Source: Pezicula radicicola (lineage: Eukaryota; Ascomycota; Leotiomycetes; Helotiales; Dermateaceae). Taken from it: DNA of 64,000 nucleotides. The DNA is taken from positions 569,321-633,320 of the forward strand of contig PDUO01000029.1 of the NCBI GenBank assembly GCA_003008705.1. The letters are read 5' to 3'. Made by a program: the position numbers and the translations under genes. The notes beneath the pieces were generated by a model. It made no database searches, was not told the DNA's origin, and saw only the letters and a list, made by a program, of their open reading frames with translations. Position 1 is the stretch's first letter, and every line of letters starts with the position of its first letter. Of this stretch, positions 1 through 11,730 are shown one piece after another.

Positions 1-32
1 CTTAAGTTACTTTCTAAATCTAACTACTATAA

Positions 33-158
33 GAATTAGTTTATAAGAGGCCATTTTAATTAGGGCAAGTGAATTACCTAAATTAACTAAGGTACTTAAA
101 CCTATCTCTTATATCTAAATAAAGATCTATATAAAAATAATCTCTTATAAACTAATTC
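33..158. mobile_element. MITE-like element, copy A
   Basis: A perfect 17-bp terminal inverted repeat bounds about 126 bp: GAATTAGTTTATAAGAG at 33-49 and its exact complement at 142-158. The interior contains the CAAGTGAATTACC/ACTTAA-type core that recurs elsewhere in the window. Copy B at 40003-40110 has nearly the same TIR and an alignable interior in the opposite orientation. There is no coding capacity. A non-autonomous element is inferred; target-site duplications are not clear. Confidence 0.6.
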
Positions 159-461
159 GTACGGTACGTCTGTTGCTAGTGTAGTCACGTAGTGGTGCCT
201 GCATTTTATAGAAGGGTGTCCGGTTTCTATGCTTTGCGGTTTCTATAGACTCGGATTATCAGATTACACAATTACCTAGACATGTCTTTCTCAAGTGCTT
301 TATTAATAGAAAGCGGATGATAATTATAGATGATTACCCATGTTCACTAATTAGGTAGAAGTCCGCATAACACATAGAATGGCCTCAACTAGAATACCAC
401 CTTATATACACCTCTTTCATCCAATGTATCATAATCCTACCTCTATATTGCCAACTATTCC

Positions 462-2490
462 CTACCCAAAAACGATACACAAACCCCTCCCGTCACAGAC
501 ATCCTTCCAATCCACCTCAACACCGTCGTCCTTTCCCTTCCAAACAACTTGCACAACCTCCCATGCCTTCCCAATATTGTTCATCCCCTGCCTCCTCTCC
601 GTCCCCTCAAATGCTTTCCTCGCTAAACTCCTATCTTCCTCGTTAATAGCTTCACAGGCAGCTACGAAGAGAGGCCAGAGGAGAGCAGACATAGGACCAC
701 CATGTTTGACGACGTTGGAGCAAGCGATTAGGGAGAGGTGCGTGTGTTTTTGAACGTAGGAGTGCGTCGAGGGGTACGAGTTGATGGTACGGTAGAGGTA
801 GATAAATGCTGAATGGCGGTAGGCTTCTGCGTTTGCGAGAATACTGAGGATACGTGCTTCTTCGACAGGATCTTCTTCCTTCAGAAGCACTCCATCTTCA
901 CCTATTCCAATTAGTGCTGTCTTTGACGCAATAGCTGGTTGCCAGTTTTTGAGCGCGTTTTTGATAGCTTGAGACGTGCTTTCAAGTTCTGTTCGGAGGA
1001 CGGTGGCTTTGCTAGTTTCACCGCTGGCAATCGCTGCTTCAAGGGAAGTCTTAAATGACAGTAGATGCGAGAGGCGGTGGATTATTGGCCACAAGTCAGT
1101 AGACAGGCCGAGGAGTGTATCGACAGCACTGAGAGGGTTGTGGTCGGTGCCTTCCGAAGCCATTGGCAGGGGAAATGGCGTAGCTGTGGGTTGAGAATTG
1201 GCATTTGGAGATGTGCCAAGAGAAAGTGCTGCGATAACATCATAAAATCGGAACGCCTAAAAGTGTCAGGATTAAGTAATAGATTACGGACTCGGAAAGA
1301 CTTACTCGCTCTAAGAAGAGACTAGTGGGAGAGGACGATACTTGGGGGTGAGATTTCATGATTGTCATCGCCCCTTTGAGATGCCCATTGACAATATTAG
1401 AATTCCCGCGTTGAACAAGCTAATTTCTAATTAGCCACTGTCACTGATACAGCATAGACTTCAACTTACTACTTCATAATAGACAAGTAACATGATAGCG
1501 CCAAGAACTTCTTCTCGATTCGACTGTTCATTTTGGTCGATGAGTTGTGCGAGTCCTTGTAGAGCTTTGTTATGAAAACCCAGAGATTTCTCTTCGTTTT
1601 CTATTCCTCTGTACTCTAGATGGGCACTCGAAAGTGCAAATATGGCATTCATGACTGGCGAGCTCGCGTGAGACAAAGGTAACACGAGTTGGCGAAAAGG
1701 ATTCCCGGTATCTTCCTTGAAAACAATAAGATGCGACAAGACATTGCAGAAATGATCCACCAAAGCTCTTCTGTTTGTCTTCTGTGTAAATTCCTCAAAA
1801 ACTGGTGCGCTGAACTCAAGGAGGGGGGATGCAACTGGGGAAGGCGCAATCATTGCTAGGTCTGGATATTGACTCCGTGACCGGACCATGGTTGTCACAG
1901 GAACTTGGCTTTGCGTCTGTTCGGCTCGAATGACTTCTTCAACCTCTTCGTCGTTCTCATAGGGAACGTCCCATCCAACTCCCGATATCTCAGATGCTGG
2001 ATATTGATACAGCGAACCATCCTCCCATTTATCGATAACATTGAACTCGGACTCGATGGGCGATATTTGCGCGTATTGACTCGCCCATTGTTCATTATAT
2101 ATTTTCGGAGACCCGCCGTCGCGTGAGAGGGCTGATTCAAAGACTGAGGACCGTCTCCGCTTGCGCGGTTTTACTGCTTCGTATTCGCATTGTAAAGATC
2201 GTTCTGTGCACCGGTCGCATTGCGGGCGTTGTTCGTTACACTTCTTCTTCTGTGAGAATTGTTGTTAGGAGCGCTAAGGGTCTGTGATAGCGATATTTAA
2301 TACCTTTTCTTTACTACTCTATGTTAGTATATACTCAATTTATGAAGTCGAACTACTTACCATCGAATACAGCCTTTCATAAGCCTTAGTGTCAGCATTT
2401 ATCCTAACCTATGCCTTTTATTCGAAGCTTACCTGCTCTTGACCGCTTCTTCGGGGCCTTAGGAGCTGCGCGTCTTGTATAGAGGAGCAT
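462..2490 (-). CDS. Zn2Cys6 transcription factor with Fungal_trans_2-type domain (zinc-cluster junction uncertain)
   Basis: Probable nuclear transcriptional regulator; target unknown. Three downstream exons join cleanly on the minus strand: 2249-1470, 1419-1306 and 1256-462 (563 codons including stop). The first encodes the second half of a zinc cluster (KKKC-x6-C-x2-C-x6-C) and a basic PRKRRR tract. It runs into the regulatory domain, where the spliced sequence reads [20 protein letters not shown], a typical signature of this class. Upstream, an exon starting at 2490 encodes [21 protein letters not shown] 13-nt microexon at about 2362-2374 supplies GCIR. With the visible GT-AG sites this microexon ends one base out of frame with the KKKC exon, so the second cysteine of the cluster is not formed. 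Either a non-canonical splice or a frame lesion is involved, or translation starts further in (ATG at 1889) and gives a protein without the DNA-binding domain. The regulatory domain looks intact. Confidence 0.7.
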
Positions 2491-2897
2491 GCTGCCGTTG
2501 AAAGTCGTTCAATGCAACCATCCTGTCGTCACAATATAGTTGCAGCGCTATTGCATACTTCGTGGATGTCAGAGAAGCTCTAGATCTTGGGGAGAAGAAG
2601 TTTAAAAGTGCAATTCCGGAGATGCGGGGTGGCTACAGGGATACGAGTGCCTAATAATCCACGAAGCAGGCCACGCGATGATGAAAAAAACACCATAACC
2701 AAACAGGAAGCTACTCACGGTAACTGTGACCTGCTTGTGCCTTATATTATCCATCGGTCCGACAAGAAACCGGCGGTTTATCGACGAGAATCATGCTCTA
2801 TTATTCTTGTAAAGAGAGAGAGACATAAAAAAGAGTACTTTGGAATGACTTCAGACGATTTCGCGATCCGTGGTGGCAATTGACATGGGGGCTGTTT
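2491..2897. other. Intergenic, no supported gene
   Basis: Upstream region of the minus-strand regulator. Plus-strand reading frames here have no recognisable domain and unconvincing composition. I see no repeat or RNA gene. Confidence 0.5.
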
Positions 2898-3353
2898 TTA
2901 CCCTCTACCAAGATATGGGGCGGATTCTTCCGCTGCTCCGTTTATTGGAGCGCAAACAACTTCCCCAGACTTTCCTTCCCAATTCCAGATATGATTATCT
3001 GCAGCCCAACCATACGGTATTATCCGTCTGTTCCTGGCTACTGTTGCATTACGTATGCCCAATTCTGGTGACGCAGCTTCAGAAGTAATCTCAAATTCCT
3101 GTTAGAATCCCCAGTGTACCAATCAACAGCTGCCCTCAACTACAGCCAATTCATCCAAGAACCCAGTCAAGCCGGTTTGTGACGCGCCAGCATCGACAGT
3201 ATGTGGGGGATCTGTAAGCTGGGTTGCATTCTCGAAAATGCATCTCCTATTCGTTGGCCCTGCAAGTTGCATCTGATTTTCCGGATGATTTATAGGTGTG
3301 GGGATCGAGTTTGCACTGAAGTACCAGGTACACATAGCTCTAGTTCCTGTCAT
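2898..3353 (-). CDS. Possible small two-exon hypothetical protein
   Basis: A minus-strand reading frame starts at ATG 3353 and runs through a Cys/Asn-containing segment ending FLDELA. An intron of about 50 nt, starting GTAGTT and ending CTAACAG, would join it in frame to a second open stretch (EFEITSEAASPELG through WNWEGKSGEVVCAP) ending at a stop at 2898-2900. Both halves have coding-like composition, but I recognise no domain and see no signal peptide. It lies just downstream of the Cys-module membrane protein on the same strand. It could be a fragment of a decayed gene or chance open frames. Confidence 0.25.
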
Positions 3354-3428
3354 GGTGACAATGTTAGAGGATTGATGGTGCCGAAATATGCTATTAGACC
3401 AATCAAATGTGCATAATTGTAAAGATTA

Positions 3429-5116
3429 TCAAGTGTTTTCACGTTGTTCCCTAAATGGCCCCGCTTCTGGAAATCCTGGGAGCTGGCTAAAAGAAATTCC
3501 AGCTCCATGAACAGAACCGTGTCTCAATTGTGCATTTGACATTTCAGTCAAAGGCACGTTCTCAAAGTCTCCTGATGGTTCCCGCTGTTCATCAATATAA
3601 TCGAGTGGCTCGTCATGATAAGCCAGTGCTGCAGTACTAGGTGATTCGGACTTCCTCCGGAAAACATTCATCCCAAGGCTTTGCAGGGCAATTTGAAAAC
3701 TTCGTCTTCTGTCACCATCCGGCCCGGCATCCAGCTCAGCAAGAACGCTTGAACCACGACTTCGCTGACTTTGCTCACTAACTTCGCTCAGGTTCCTAGT
3801 GTGTTGACTCGGTCTGCGTTGTTGCTGACTCTGATCACTTGCATCACTATAATTTCTGCTGTGTTGACTCGGTCGATGCCCAAAACGTAGATTCTGATCT
3901 CGTAAGTCTTCATGTGGCGGGATATCGAAATATCCTTGTCCTGAATTTCTTGATTCCGAATTCGCGATCGCTTTGTAACCTCGAGGGGAACGGTTGTGCG
4001 ACGAGGGTGGAGAACGGGGTGAGAAGGGGGAGATAAAGGGTGGTGAGATCTCAGTGCTATCTAGTTCAGGGCTGTAGATGGTTGATGGGTGAGATATGCG
4101 CCGTTTGCTGCGTGGGTCACCGTCTTCAGATGGCGACATTAGGAAAGGATCGTGTGACATAGCGTCGAAGTCGGTAGTATCGCGAGACCTTTTCGTATAC
4201 GACTTTTTTGTTTGATGTGTATGTGATTGTCCTGTGGAAGACTTTGATCTCTTCGACTTTGCTGATTCAGATGTTTTGATGGCTATATTGAGGCGTCGGA
4301 GAATTACGCAGGTTGCTATTAAAACAACTAAAAGGAGGGCTATAGCCCCGCCTATAATTCCGCCAATTTCTGGCGTAGTCAAACCATTTGTTGGTGTACT
4401 GCTTGCAGCGGTCTTTGGAATGGGCGTCGCCGACACTCCGACTTTGGGAAGTACTGACGGTGCGAAGGATGACGTTGCTGTTACAGTGGGTGCTTGTGGT
4501 CCCGCTGCAGTGACAACTGTACTTGTAAATGTGTATGTCTTGGAACTAGAAGTTGTCGTGAATGTCTCGGTCAGAGTGAAGGTTGTTATATCGGTTGAGT
4601 AGCAGTTATCAAGTCCACAAGCCAAGCCAACTTTGCAGCATCCGTAGTTGAGGGAGGCTGGACACAAGTATGAGTTTGCTCCACATGTTTCACTATAAGT
4701 CACTCCAGGCAGAGGACTGCAGCCATTTTTGTAACACGAATAGCTTGAGGGACAGCACCCACCTGCTAATGGTTAACCCGGGTCCAGTGTGCAGCGAGTA
4801 CGTACTTACCTCCTTCATCAATACCACAACCGATATATCCTGATATTCCACAAGCTGTTGCTGTAGTAGTTGTTGTAGGATAACAGCTGCTAGTGCCGCA
4901 CGAGCGGTCTGAAGGACAACAGCCCCCATTGAGCGATTGAGGGCATAGCTGATAATCAGTTGGACACTCAGACGCAGCTCTTTTCTGCCCTTGAATCGCC
5001 TCATGTATCCGATCCCATTTGTTGGATCCCAGTTTCCGTTTGAGTGACTGCGCTCGAATGGGCTCTACAGCAATCCACAGAAGCACCCAAGTTTGGGACT
5101 TCCATAGCCCACGCAT
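3429..5116 (-). CDS. Cys-module, Ser/Thr-stalk, single-TM surface protein (wall-sensor-like architecture)
   Basis: Two exons (5116-4810 and 4762-3429) with a 47-nt GTAAGT..CAG intron give 546 aa. Residues 1-23 form a signal peptide (start chosen because it supplies one). Three related cysteine modules follow, near residues 50-81, 90-117 and 128-156; each has a GGCC or GCC core followed by C-x4/5-C-x3-C. A Thr/Ser-rich stalk leads to one hydrophobic segment at about 235-259 (GGIIGGAIALLLVVLIATC), followed by RR. The tail of about 285 residues is Ser/Arg/Gln-rich and contains a near-tandem repeat of the type RPSQH(S/T)RN(Y/L)S. This layout is what fungal WSC/Mid2-type wall sensors show, but the Cys spacing is not the classical WSC domain. 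Role inferred: a plasma-membrane receptor or sensor contacting wall polysaccharide. Gene model firm, function tentative. Confidence 0.75.
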
Positions 5117-6081
5117 TTTGGGCGACAGTCACACCTTGGTCGCGAACAACAGTAGTATTCGATTCCAGGTAATCAAGGCCACCGACAATTGCTGTCGCGA
5201 ACTTGGTCTGTTCTCTCCATAGGCATGCTGTGTGCTGGGACTGTATCCTGCGCCCACACCTTCCGCACTGCGATTATTGCAGTGGTAATGTTTCTGTGTG
5301 ATCCAGCTTCCAAACCACTAGGTACCAGACGTGTCTCGGGGAATAATAATAATTAATACCAGGCTGCGAAAGCCGTATATTATGATGAAAAGGGACGATA
5401 ATGAAAAAAGAAAGGATAAGATCAAGAGGTCGCCGAAAGCCCACCTAAATGTAAGCCTAGGCCCCAATCTATTGACCCCAATAGCACATCACTGTACGTT
5501 ACGACCATCGGGACGCAACTCAGCCTCATCGTGCATCCATTAAGCGCGATAGATATCGTCCGTTTTGCTTCATTGGATAGACCTCTTTGGAAGAAGCCGT
5601 ATGGCACACCAATCTGGTCTGTAAGTTGCGCGAGAGGGCGCCATGAATAGTCTAGAATGTGTGGTACCGCTGTCAGCTGGAGCAAATACTTTGTGGCTGG
5701 AAGGATGAGATGATGTGGGATTGGTGAGATTGGTGAGATTGTGGATAGCGTATGCTTAGCGTTGTGGTGAATTCGACGTGGCGCGTCTAGCCAGGGGGTT
5801 GATACGGCACGTGATAGATAAAGAAGTGGTACCTAAGGTACTAAGTATCGGGACCCCTGAATGAACCTTATTTCCGGTGTGCGGTCACCACCAAGGAAAA
5901 TAAGGTATTTATAGAGTTGTTTAAAGGCAAGTTTGTTAGGGCCTTGGAGGCCGAAGATACGATAGAGCACCTACCTAGCACCTACCTACCTACCTCCTTA
6001 CTCCGTATTTTAGTATGTCTGCACAATCTAGTCCTAAGACCGAGTTCTACAGCTAGCAGTTAACTATCGTAATGTAAGATT
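5117..6081. other. Intergenic, no supported gene
   Basis: No convincing reading frame on either strand. There is a short run of CTAC-type repeats near 5968-5996. Composition becomes AT-rich towards the fold-back at 6082. Confidence 0.5.
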
Positions 6082-6170
6082 ATACTATCCCCCCCTGAAT
6101 TGAGGTTTTTTTTTTTGCCCGTGAGCCCGCCAAAAAAAACCTCAATTCAGGGGGGGGGGGGGATTAGTAG
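6082..6170. repeat. Perfect fold-back inverted repeat with homopolymer arms
   Basis: The left arm, a C7 run then TGAATTGAGG then T8, is mirrored exactly by A8, CCTCAATTCA and a G run. The arms pair over at least 25 bp around an 18-nt loop near 6114-6131. Flanking TACTA/TAGTA bases extend the pairing imperfectly. It would extrude a strong hairpin and may be a minimal fold-back transposon or a recombination product. No coding content. Confidence 0.75.
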
Positions 6171-6299
6171 GACACTTTAATATAGCAATTATTCGGTGCC
6201 TAACAAGATTTCTCTATTTTAAACTAGGTACGTACCACATCTGACATGTTACGTGATTGACATGTTATGTAAGCCCAGGCTTTCGGTGCTTTCGGTGAG

Positions 6300-6491
6300 T
6301 GTGCACGGGTAATACACGTACCAAAATTCAACATTAATTCAACATCAATTCAACAACAAATTGATATAACTTTAAATCAAACTCACGTAGCAAATGACAA
6401 AGTGTTGATTTTGTACTGAATTTGTATTGAATTAAATTCAAATATTTTGGCAGTGGTTTCGGTAGTACTTTAGTTATGTGGCCCGTGCACA
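6300..6491. mobile_element. TIR-bounded short element (candidate MITE)
   Basis: TGTGCACGGG at 6300-6309 is matched by CCCGTGCACA at 6482-6491. The 192-bp interior is AT-rich with repeated CAATTCAAC-like words on the left and their reverse-complement types (TTGAATT, TGTTGATT) on the right, so the whole block is partly palindromic. No reading frame. A 10-bp TIR could arise by chance, so the call is tentative. Confidence 0.4.
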
Positions 6492-9376
6492 AATCCCAAT
6501 TGTCGTATCACCCACCTACAAAGTACGGCTAGCGAACGACTCGCTTTTCCGTCACTCCAAACAACCTCCCATCGCCACAACTCCAAATTCATCAACTTCA
6601 TCACCACCACTTCCCATAAAACTACTTACATAAATCAATTAGTATTGATTGCAGAAGAGAAATAATTATTGTTTGCGCAATAGTAGCGTAGACTTACGGG
6701 ATCTCTGGGATTTGGAACTGGTTTTGGTTTTGGTTGTTGTGATTGAGGATTGTCGTTGTTGAAGTTGACAGCGACGACGACCATGTTTTGGTGACGAAAC
6801 ATCGTGAGAACCTCAAGATGAACCGGATGATTGCGACCGAGAGTATCTACGCGAGAGGAACGTCAATATTTATTTATTTTACGATGAAAATTTTCCTCTG
6901 CCCAGAATTGGGTATCAATTGTCACAGTTCTGGAGTAACCGCTGCTCACCTTTGATGAGACAACGAGGAGAGTTCTTCGTAGATTATTAGTATAGTCTGA
7001 GCTGATGATATTGCTGTGATAGAGAAGAAAACAGAAGAGAGAGAAGGAGGTGAGCAGCTGGGACATCAGAGGGTTCTTATACGTACGTCCCATCTGAAGC
7101 CGGCGCTGCTTCAACAGTATTCCACACCGGTATAGGGCCACACAGCGTCAACGGCCAATAATCGGGAGCAGTCGACGGACACTTCCAATGATTCTTCGTG
7201 GCTGTTGTTACGGAATGGAGAGGGAGTCTCCCTCGGAAAGCAGGACTTAGAAGGCTCCGGGAACGATTCTGACGTCCATGCAATGTTGCAGCCACCCACA
7301 ACCTCCCAGAAATGATATGCATGGTCATTTTGACTTGACACTCTCATTATGAGGCATAGCTGCATCAACTCGACCTGGATGAGAGTATCATGTTGGTCTT
7401 TGTTCTAGAAATCGGGACTTGTTCCCTCGGACGAGCTATGTAACACCTGATGGGCCAACGAGAGAGCAAACCTGCCACCCATGCGGTCTCATTATCGGGA
7501 AATGCATATAGATCACTGCAAAAACGCCTAACCAGAATTCAACCCGGTCAGAATCTGTCCGGTGAATCGGGAAGGCACAAGACGGTTGCCCGCATGTTAT
7601 ATGTGGTATATGTGGTATATGGGGTTTATGTGATATGTGTGATATGTGTTGTCACGTGCTCAAACAGGGAGTGATTTGCAACCAATGGACTTTCTTAGAA
7701 CTATTCTTGCAGGTCGTGAGCCTTGATTTGAACAGATGCCTAGGTTAGCAATTTGTCTATTTATGCATTCAGTACAGCTGTTCAAGTTTCCGGCGACAGC
7801 CATAGTCCAGAGATACAGTTCTTACTTCATGTCCATGATTAGCGTATTTGATTCACGTACTGAGTTTGGCAGCAATTTATGATAATCCCATCCAAAATGG
7901 ACCTACATCAGTTCCGATCCACTTTTCCTTCTGCTGACTTAAAGTACTCCAAGTTTTTAACAGTCCCTTCTAGCCTATTCTCATGCCTTGAACTTCAATG
8001 GCCCTTACAGATTGAAATGATCTACCAACAACTGTGGTTATGCCAATATTGTCTCTCACTATTCAATTCCTGAGCATACTCGTTTTCGAAAACCGTCTCT
8101 ACCATCCTAAACCATCTTGTATTTGGGCCAACAACTTGCATTCTTCAAATAAATAGACCAGGAGATTCTGCCATTCTTTACAAGATATTTCTCATATTTA
8201 CATCTAAAGGAGCTGCTTCCAAAACTTTATGCATCTGTAAACGGACCATATTGAGGGGTTGTAACCAGACTACGTGAAAACTTGTGCCATAGCTTGAGTG
8301 AAATTTGTACGAGTCAGCTTCTCAGTCCGTTATAGCTGAGGATTGCGCTTCATATTAGCAGCAATGACAGCCTGTTTAAGAACTTTTGAAAACCAATAGT
8401 GGATCCCATCAAGTTCTTGGTCAGGACTCTGAATAACGGTGTTTGATTTTGAAGTTACTGTGTTAAGTGCTCTTGAAGAGAAATTTTTGAATAGCTATCT
8501 ATTGAGTTGCGTTGGTGGACTTGAATAACTCACCTGATTTGAGTGATCTACTTGATATATAGCCCTAGTCAAATAATTATTTACAGAGCAGTCTCTAAAA
8601 TAATAACCAAATAACGTGAAATGGTGTTGAATCGAAATTTGGTTGTTTTGCACATCGTAGGAACAGACTGAGTCACTTCCGATTGGCTTGCTAGTTTAAA
8701 CCAACCCCCCCTTTTTCAATCTGTAGCGGCTATTGTAATCGTTCGATGGTTAAGCCACTAGTACAGTAAGTTACAAGCGCAAGGCCTACATCCCTACAAC
8801 TAGTTGGATTTTGTATCTTGCTCAATGCTGCAGAATGCTATTGTTGAATTAAAATAAGCGGAATTTTCAGGATTTTGAATTTTTGAAAATTTTGATAATC
8901 TACATGCTCAAGTTCTCTCTGTTGAGATTTTAGGTGAAATAACAAAAGGGGAAGGCTGCCTTGCCTGGTGAGAACGGATTGTCATGGGTCCAATATTAGC
9001 AGAATCCAGCATCATCCTGAAATATCAGCCCCATAAATCTTAATTCCTTTCTCGGGGTTTTGTTAGAGTTTCCAAGGCAGTCCTTACCCTCTTAACCTCC
9101 GAAACACATTGTTGGATTGTCTGACCTCCTGGTAATAATCACTCACCCTCCCCAAACTTATTTTCTCTTATTTTCTTCAGCACTACAAAAGTCTTGTCTT
9201 CATTCAACGTCAGCCTCATAACAAAGAAACCTTATTACAATGACGTCAAATCCATAAAATAACACCATATATATAACTCTCTCTTCAAAACTCATCCCAG
9301 GAAACTTCGTAAGATCCCTAATCCTTCCTACACCAACCAATACAAAACCAAACACAAATTCCTAACACCACCTTAG
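6492..9376. other. Long gene-poor AT-rich stretch
   Basis: Only short frames without recognisable domains. Minus-strand frames at 6863-7368 were examined and do not resemble a known family. A GTGATATGT/GTGGTATAT microsatellite-like run lies near 7598-7652. One copy of the dispersed ACTTGAATAACTCACCTGA-type core lies near 8523-8560. Confidence 0.5.
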
Positions 9377-10196
9377 CACTGGGCAATATTCGTCTCATCA
9401 ACAGCACCAAGCGGCGACATCTATCACGCCACCAAAGACAAACACGGAAAATAGAAATTATCAGTAGAATCAACACCAAACATCTTAAATCCCCTAACTA
9501 CTTTAATAATCTACTATAAGATTAGACCGATATCAATAAAATATTCAAGAAGTTCTATGAACCCTCGACCACAATAGCGGTGATTTCAGTGAGAGTCTAA
9601 ATTCTCTGATTTCTTAAATAAGTAGGAGGTAGTAGGCCTTTATATACAAGAGCTGAGCATCAAATTGGAGCCTGATTTCCATATAAAATAAGGCATTCCG
9701 GATGTAGCGGCATTGCGCGTAGAGTGCTACAATAGAAAATAAGGTTGTTGAGCAAAAGGCCTGAAAGAGAAAAAGCAATTATGGGTAGAATGAGAATATA
9801 CTGACACGTTACAAAACGTGACAAAAATGGGCCTTAATGGCTGATAAGTTCACTTGGTGATGTTTTTGTAAGGTCCTGTTTGTCTTGTTGATGGAGGGAA
9901 ATCTTCGAGGAGGGCGGCGGGAGAGTTTGATGATAGGGTTTGGTGTGTTGAAGCTAGTTCGGGTTTAAGGAGTTTGAGGCTTGTTAGTGTGTGCGCTAAT
10001 GTTGGTAAGTTTTGTTGTCTTTTTTTCTTTTTTCTTTCTGTTTTTGTGAAGATGGTTTGTTTTTGCCGAGGTTTTTTTTTGATGTTGGTGTAAAGATACG
10101 ATTGAGAGGAATGATGTTGAGGAGGTGATTCGTTATGCTCCGGGTGTTGAGACTGCTGTCCATGAAGTGGTGGTTGTGGGGACAGGTGTAGAGTGA
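9377..10196 (+). pseudogene. Decayed small fungal 'HWAIF'-type protein gene
   Basis: Translated pieces on one strand look like parts of one gene. After a plausible acceptor (CCTTAG) the frame reads HWAIFVSSTAPSGDIYHATK, a motif I associate with a family of small ascomycete proteins, and then hits TAG at 9452-9454 where a Trp codon would be natural. A second block near 9890-10005 reads GEFDDRVWCVEA, followed by a GTAAGT donor. A last block near 10095-10196 reads RNDVEEVIRYAPGVETAVHE and ends in TGA. The blocks cannot be joined into one open frame without changes. The family assignment is from memory. Confidence 0.4.
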
Positions 10197-11730
10197 TTGA
10201 GGATTAGTTTTGAGACGAATCTGTTTTGGTGAAGGAGATATCTACTATAAGAGAGCAAATGGCTCTTCCTACGTTTTGCTCAATCGAAGTCTTCTAAGTA
10301 TATTCTTTGTTTTGTAGCAGATTTTATACAAAGAGGTATTTAAGACAATCTTATTCCTTTTCTATTTTCCTAAACTATAAAGCAGTAATTCCGGTTTGTT
10401 TTCCTTACAAAGTAGGTACTTATGTTAGGGAGACAAGTACTGCAGGAAATGTTTGTTATGAAATGGCTAGTATTCCCAGTGTGGATCGCCTCATTGTACA
10501 TCCTTTTCTAAGATTCCAGTGAGGCCACATAATGTTAATGTAACTAGTTGACGTACTAATAAGCTGTTTCGAAACCTTTTTTTTTTAGCACAGGATGTCT
10601 TTTGTGGAGCCGTGACGCTTAGAGCTTCCCAAATAGGCTTCCTAAATAGGCAATGAGCAAGGGAAGGTAACAAAAGACAGAAAGTCAAAACCTGAAAGGA
10701 AAAGAAGGAATAATAGAATACTCGAGATGGAAGTTGTAAGAGAACAGACGAATTCGACAGATTAGGAGCTTAGGTATAATCATTTGGGGCAGACCAAAGG
10801 AAGTACGACATACTCATTGAACCCTTCGCTACACTTGGGCCACAAAGTGGCTTAGCGACAGACAGCCTGCCGAAGTGTCGTTGCACAGATCAATCGGGTC
10901 GAAGATATCTTGAACTATCCCCAAAGAAGCTCAAAGCACTGTCTCTTATGCCTATATCTTACTGATTATTGCTGGGATAACGATTTGCGTACCTTAGTGA
11001 GCTATTGGTAATCTGTAAGCCTGTACCCTTTGCACACTCATGCAGAGTAAGTAATAAAAGCGAGAAACATGCCCCAAACATGTATTTTCTTGGGCTTGGA
11101 AGTTAAATATGACGGGGCTACTCTATGCTACTTATGCAAATTGGAAACTATCGGCCAAAAAAGCAAAAAAGAGTTGTTGGCCGCCTTAAGCCGATTCTTC
11201 CCCAAGGCCAATGGTAATGACGGATGTCAAGGCTCCCGTTCTCGGCAGTTCGTCAGATTATTTCAGATGCCCAGCAAGCCAGTTCGCTCTATCATTTTGG
11301 AGAACCGAAGTCTCGGGGCAAAACAAGAAGAACCATCCATTCATTGTTTGACATCATTTCGGCGCCTTTTGCATTAAAGAGCAAATGCACGACGAAATTA
11401 ACCAAAAGATCAGACAAAGTTTCATGTCGGCTACAAGGTGAACCCCAATCCTTCAACGCGTTCCCCGTGGAGAAACCCACTGAATTAGCGGAATTAGCGG
11501 GGCTTAGCGCCTTATTGGAGTGTGGAGAAGTCAATAGCGAATCTGCGCCGCAAAAGATTCAAAGCTTTACGACAAACACCCAGAGGCTCATTTTGCAAGC
11601 TCGTCAAAGCAATATCACACCCCTTCACTGCGTATCATGAGCCAACTGTTGGTCTTTCACGCGTCGCAAATCACCAGAGAATAATGTCCTTGTCCTTGCG
11701 GTGCTCGATAACTTCAGCGCAAGCGCAGGC
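10197..11730. other. Intergenic / 5' region of the Zn2Cys6 factor
   Basis: No gene supported. The frame at 11069-11377 lacks recognisable features. The last few hundred bases before 11731 are less AT-rich and contain repeated TTAGCGG words near 11485-11510; this is probably the leader/promoter of the downstream regulator. Confidence 0.4.

Noticed and set aside
6863..7368. Overlapping minus-strand frames that might be a secreted protein
   Set aside because: Two frames overlap with similar quality and neither shows a family motif or credible start context.
11069..11640. Possible gene upstream of the 998-aa regulator
   Set aside because: Frames on both strands overlap without motifs; more likely leader or promoter DNA.
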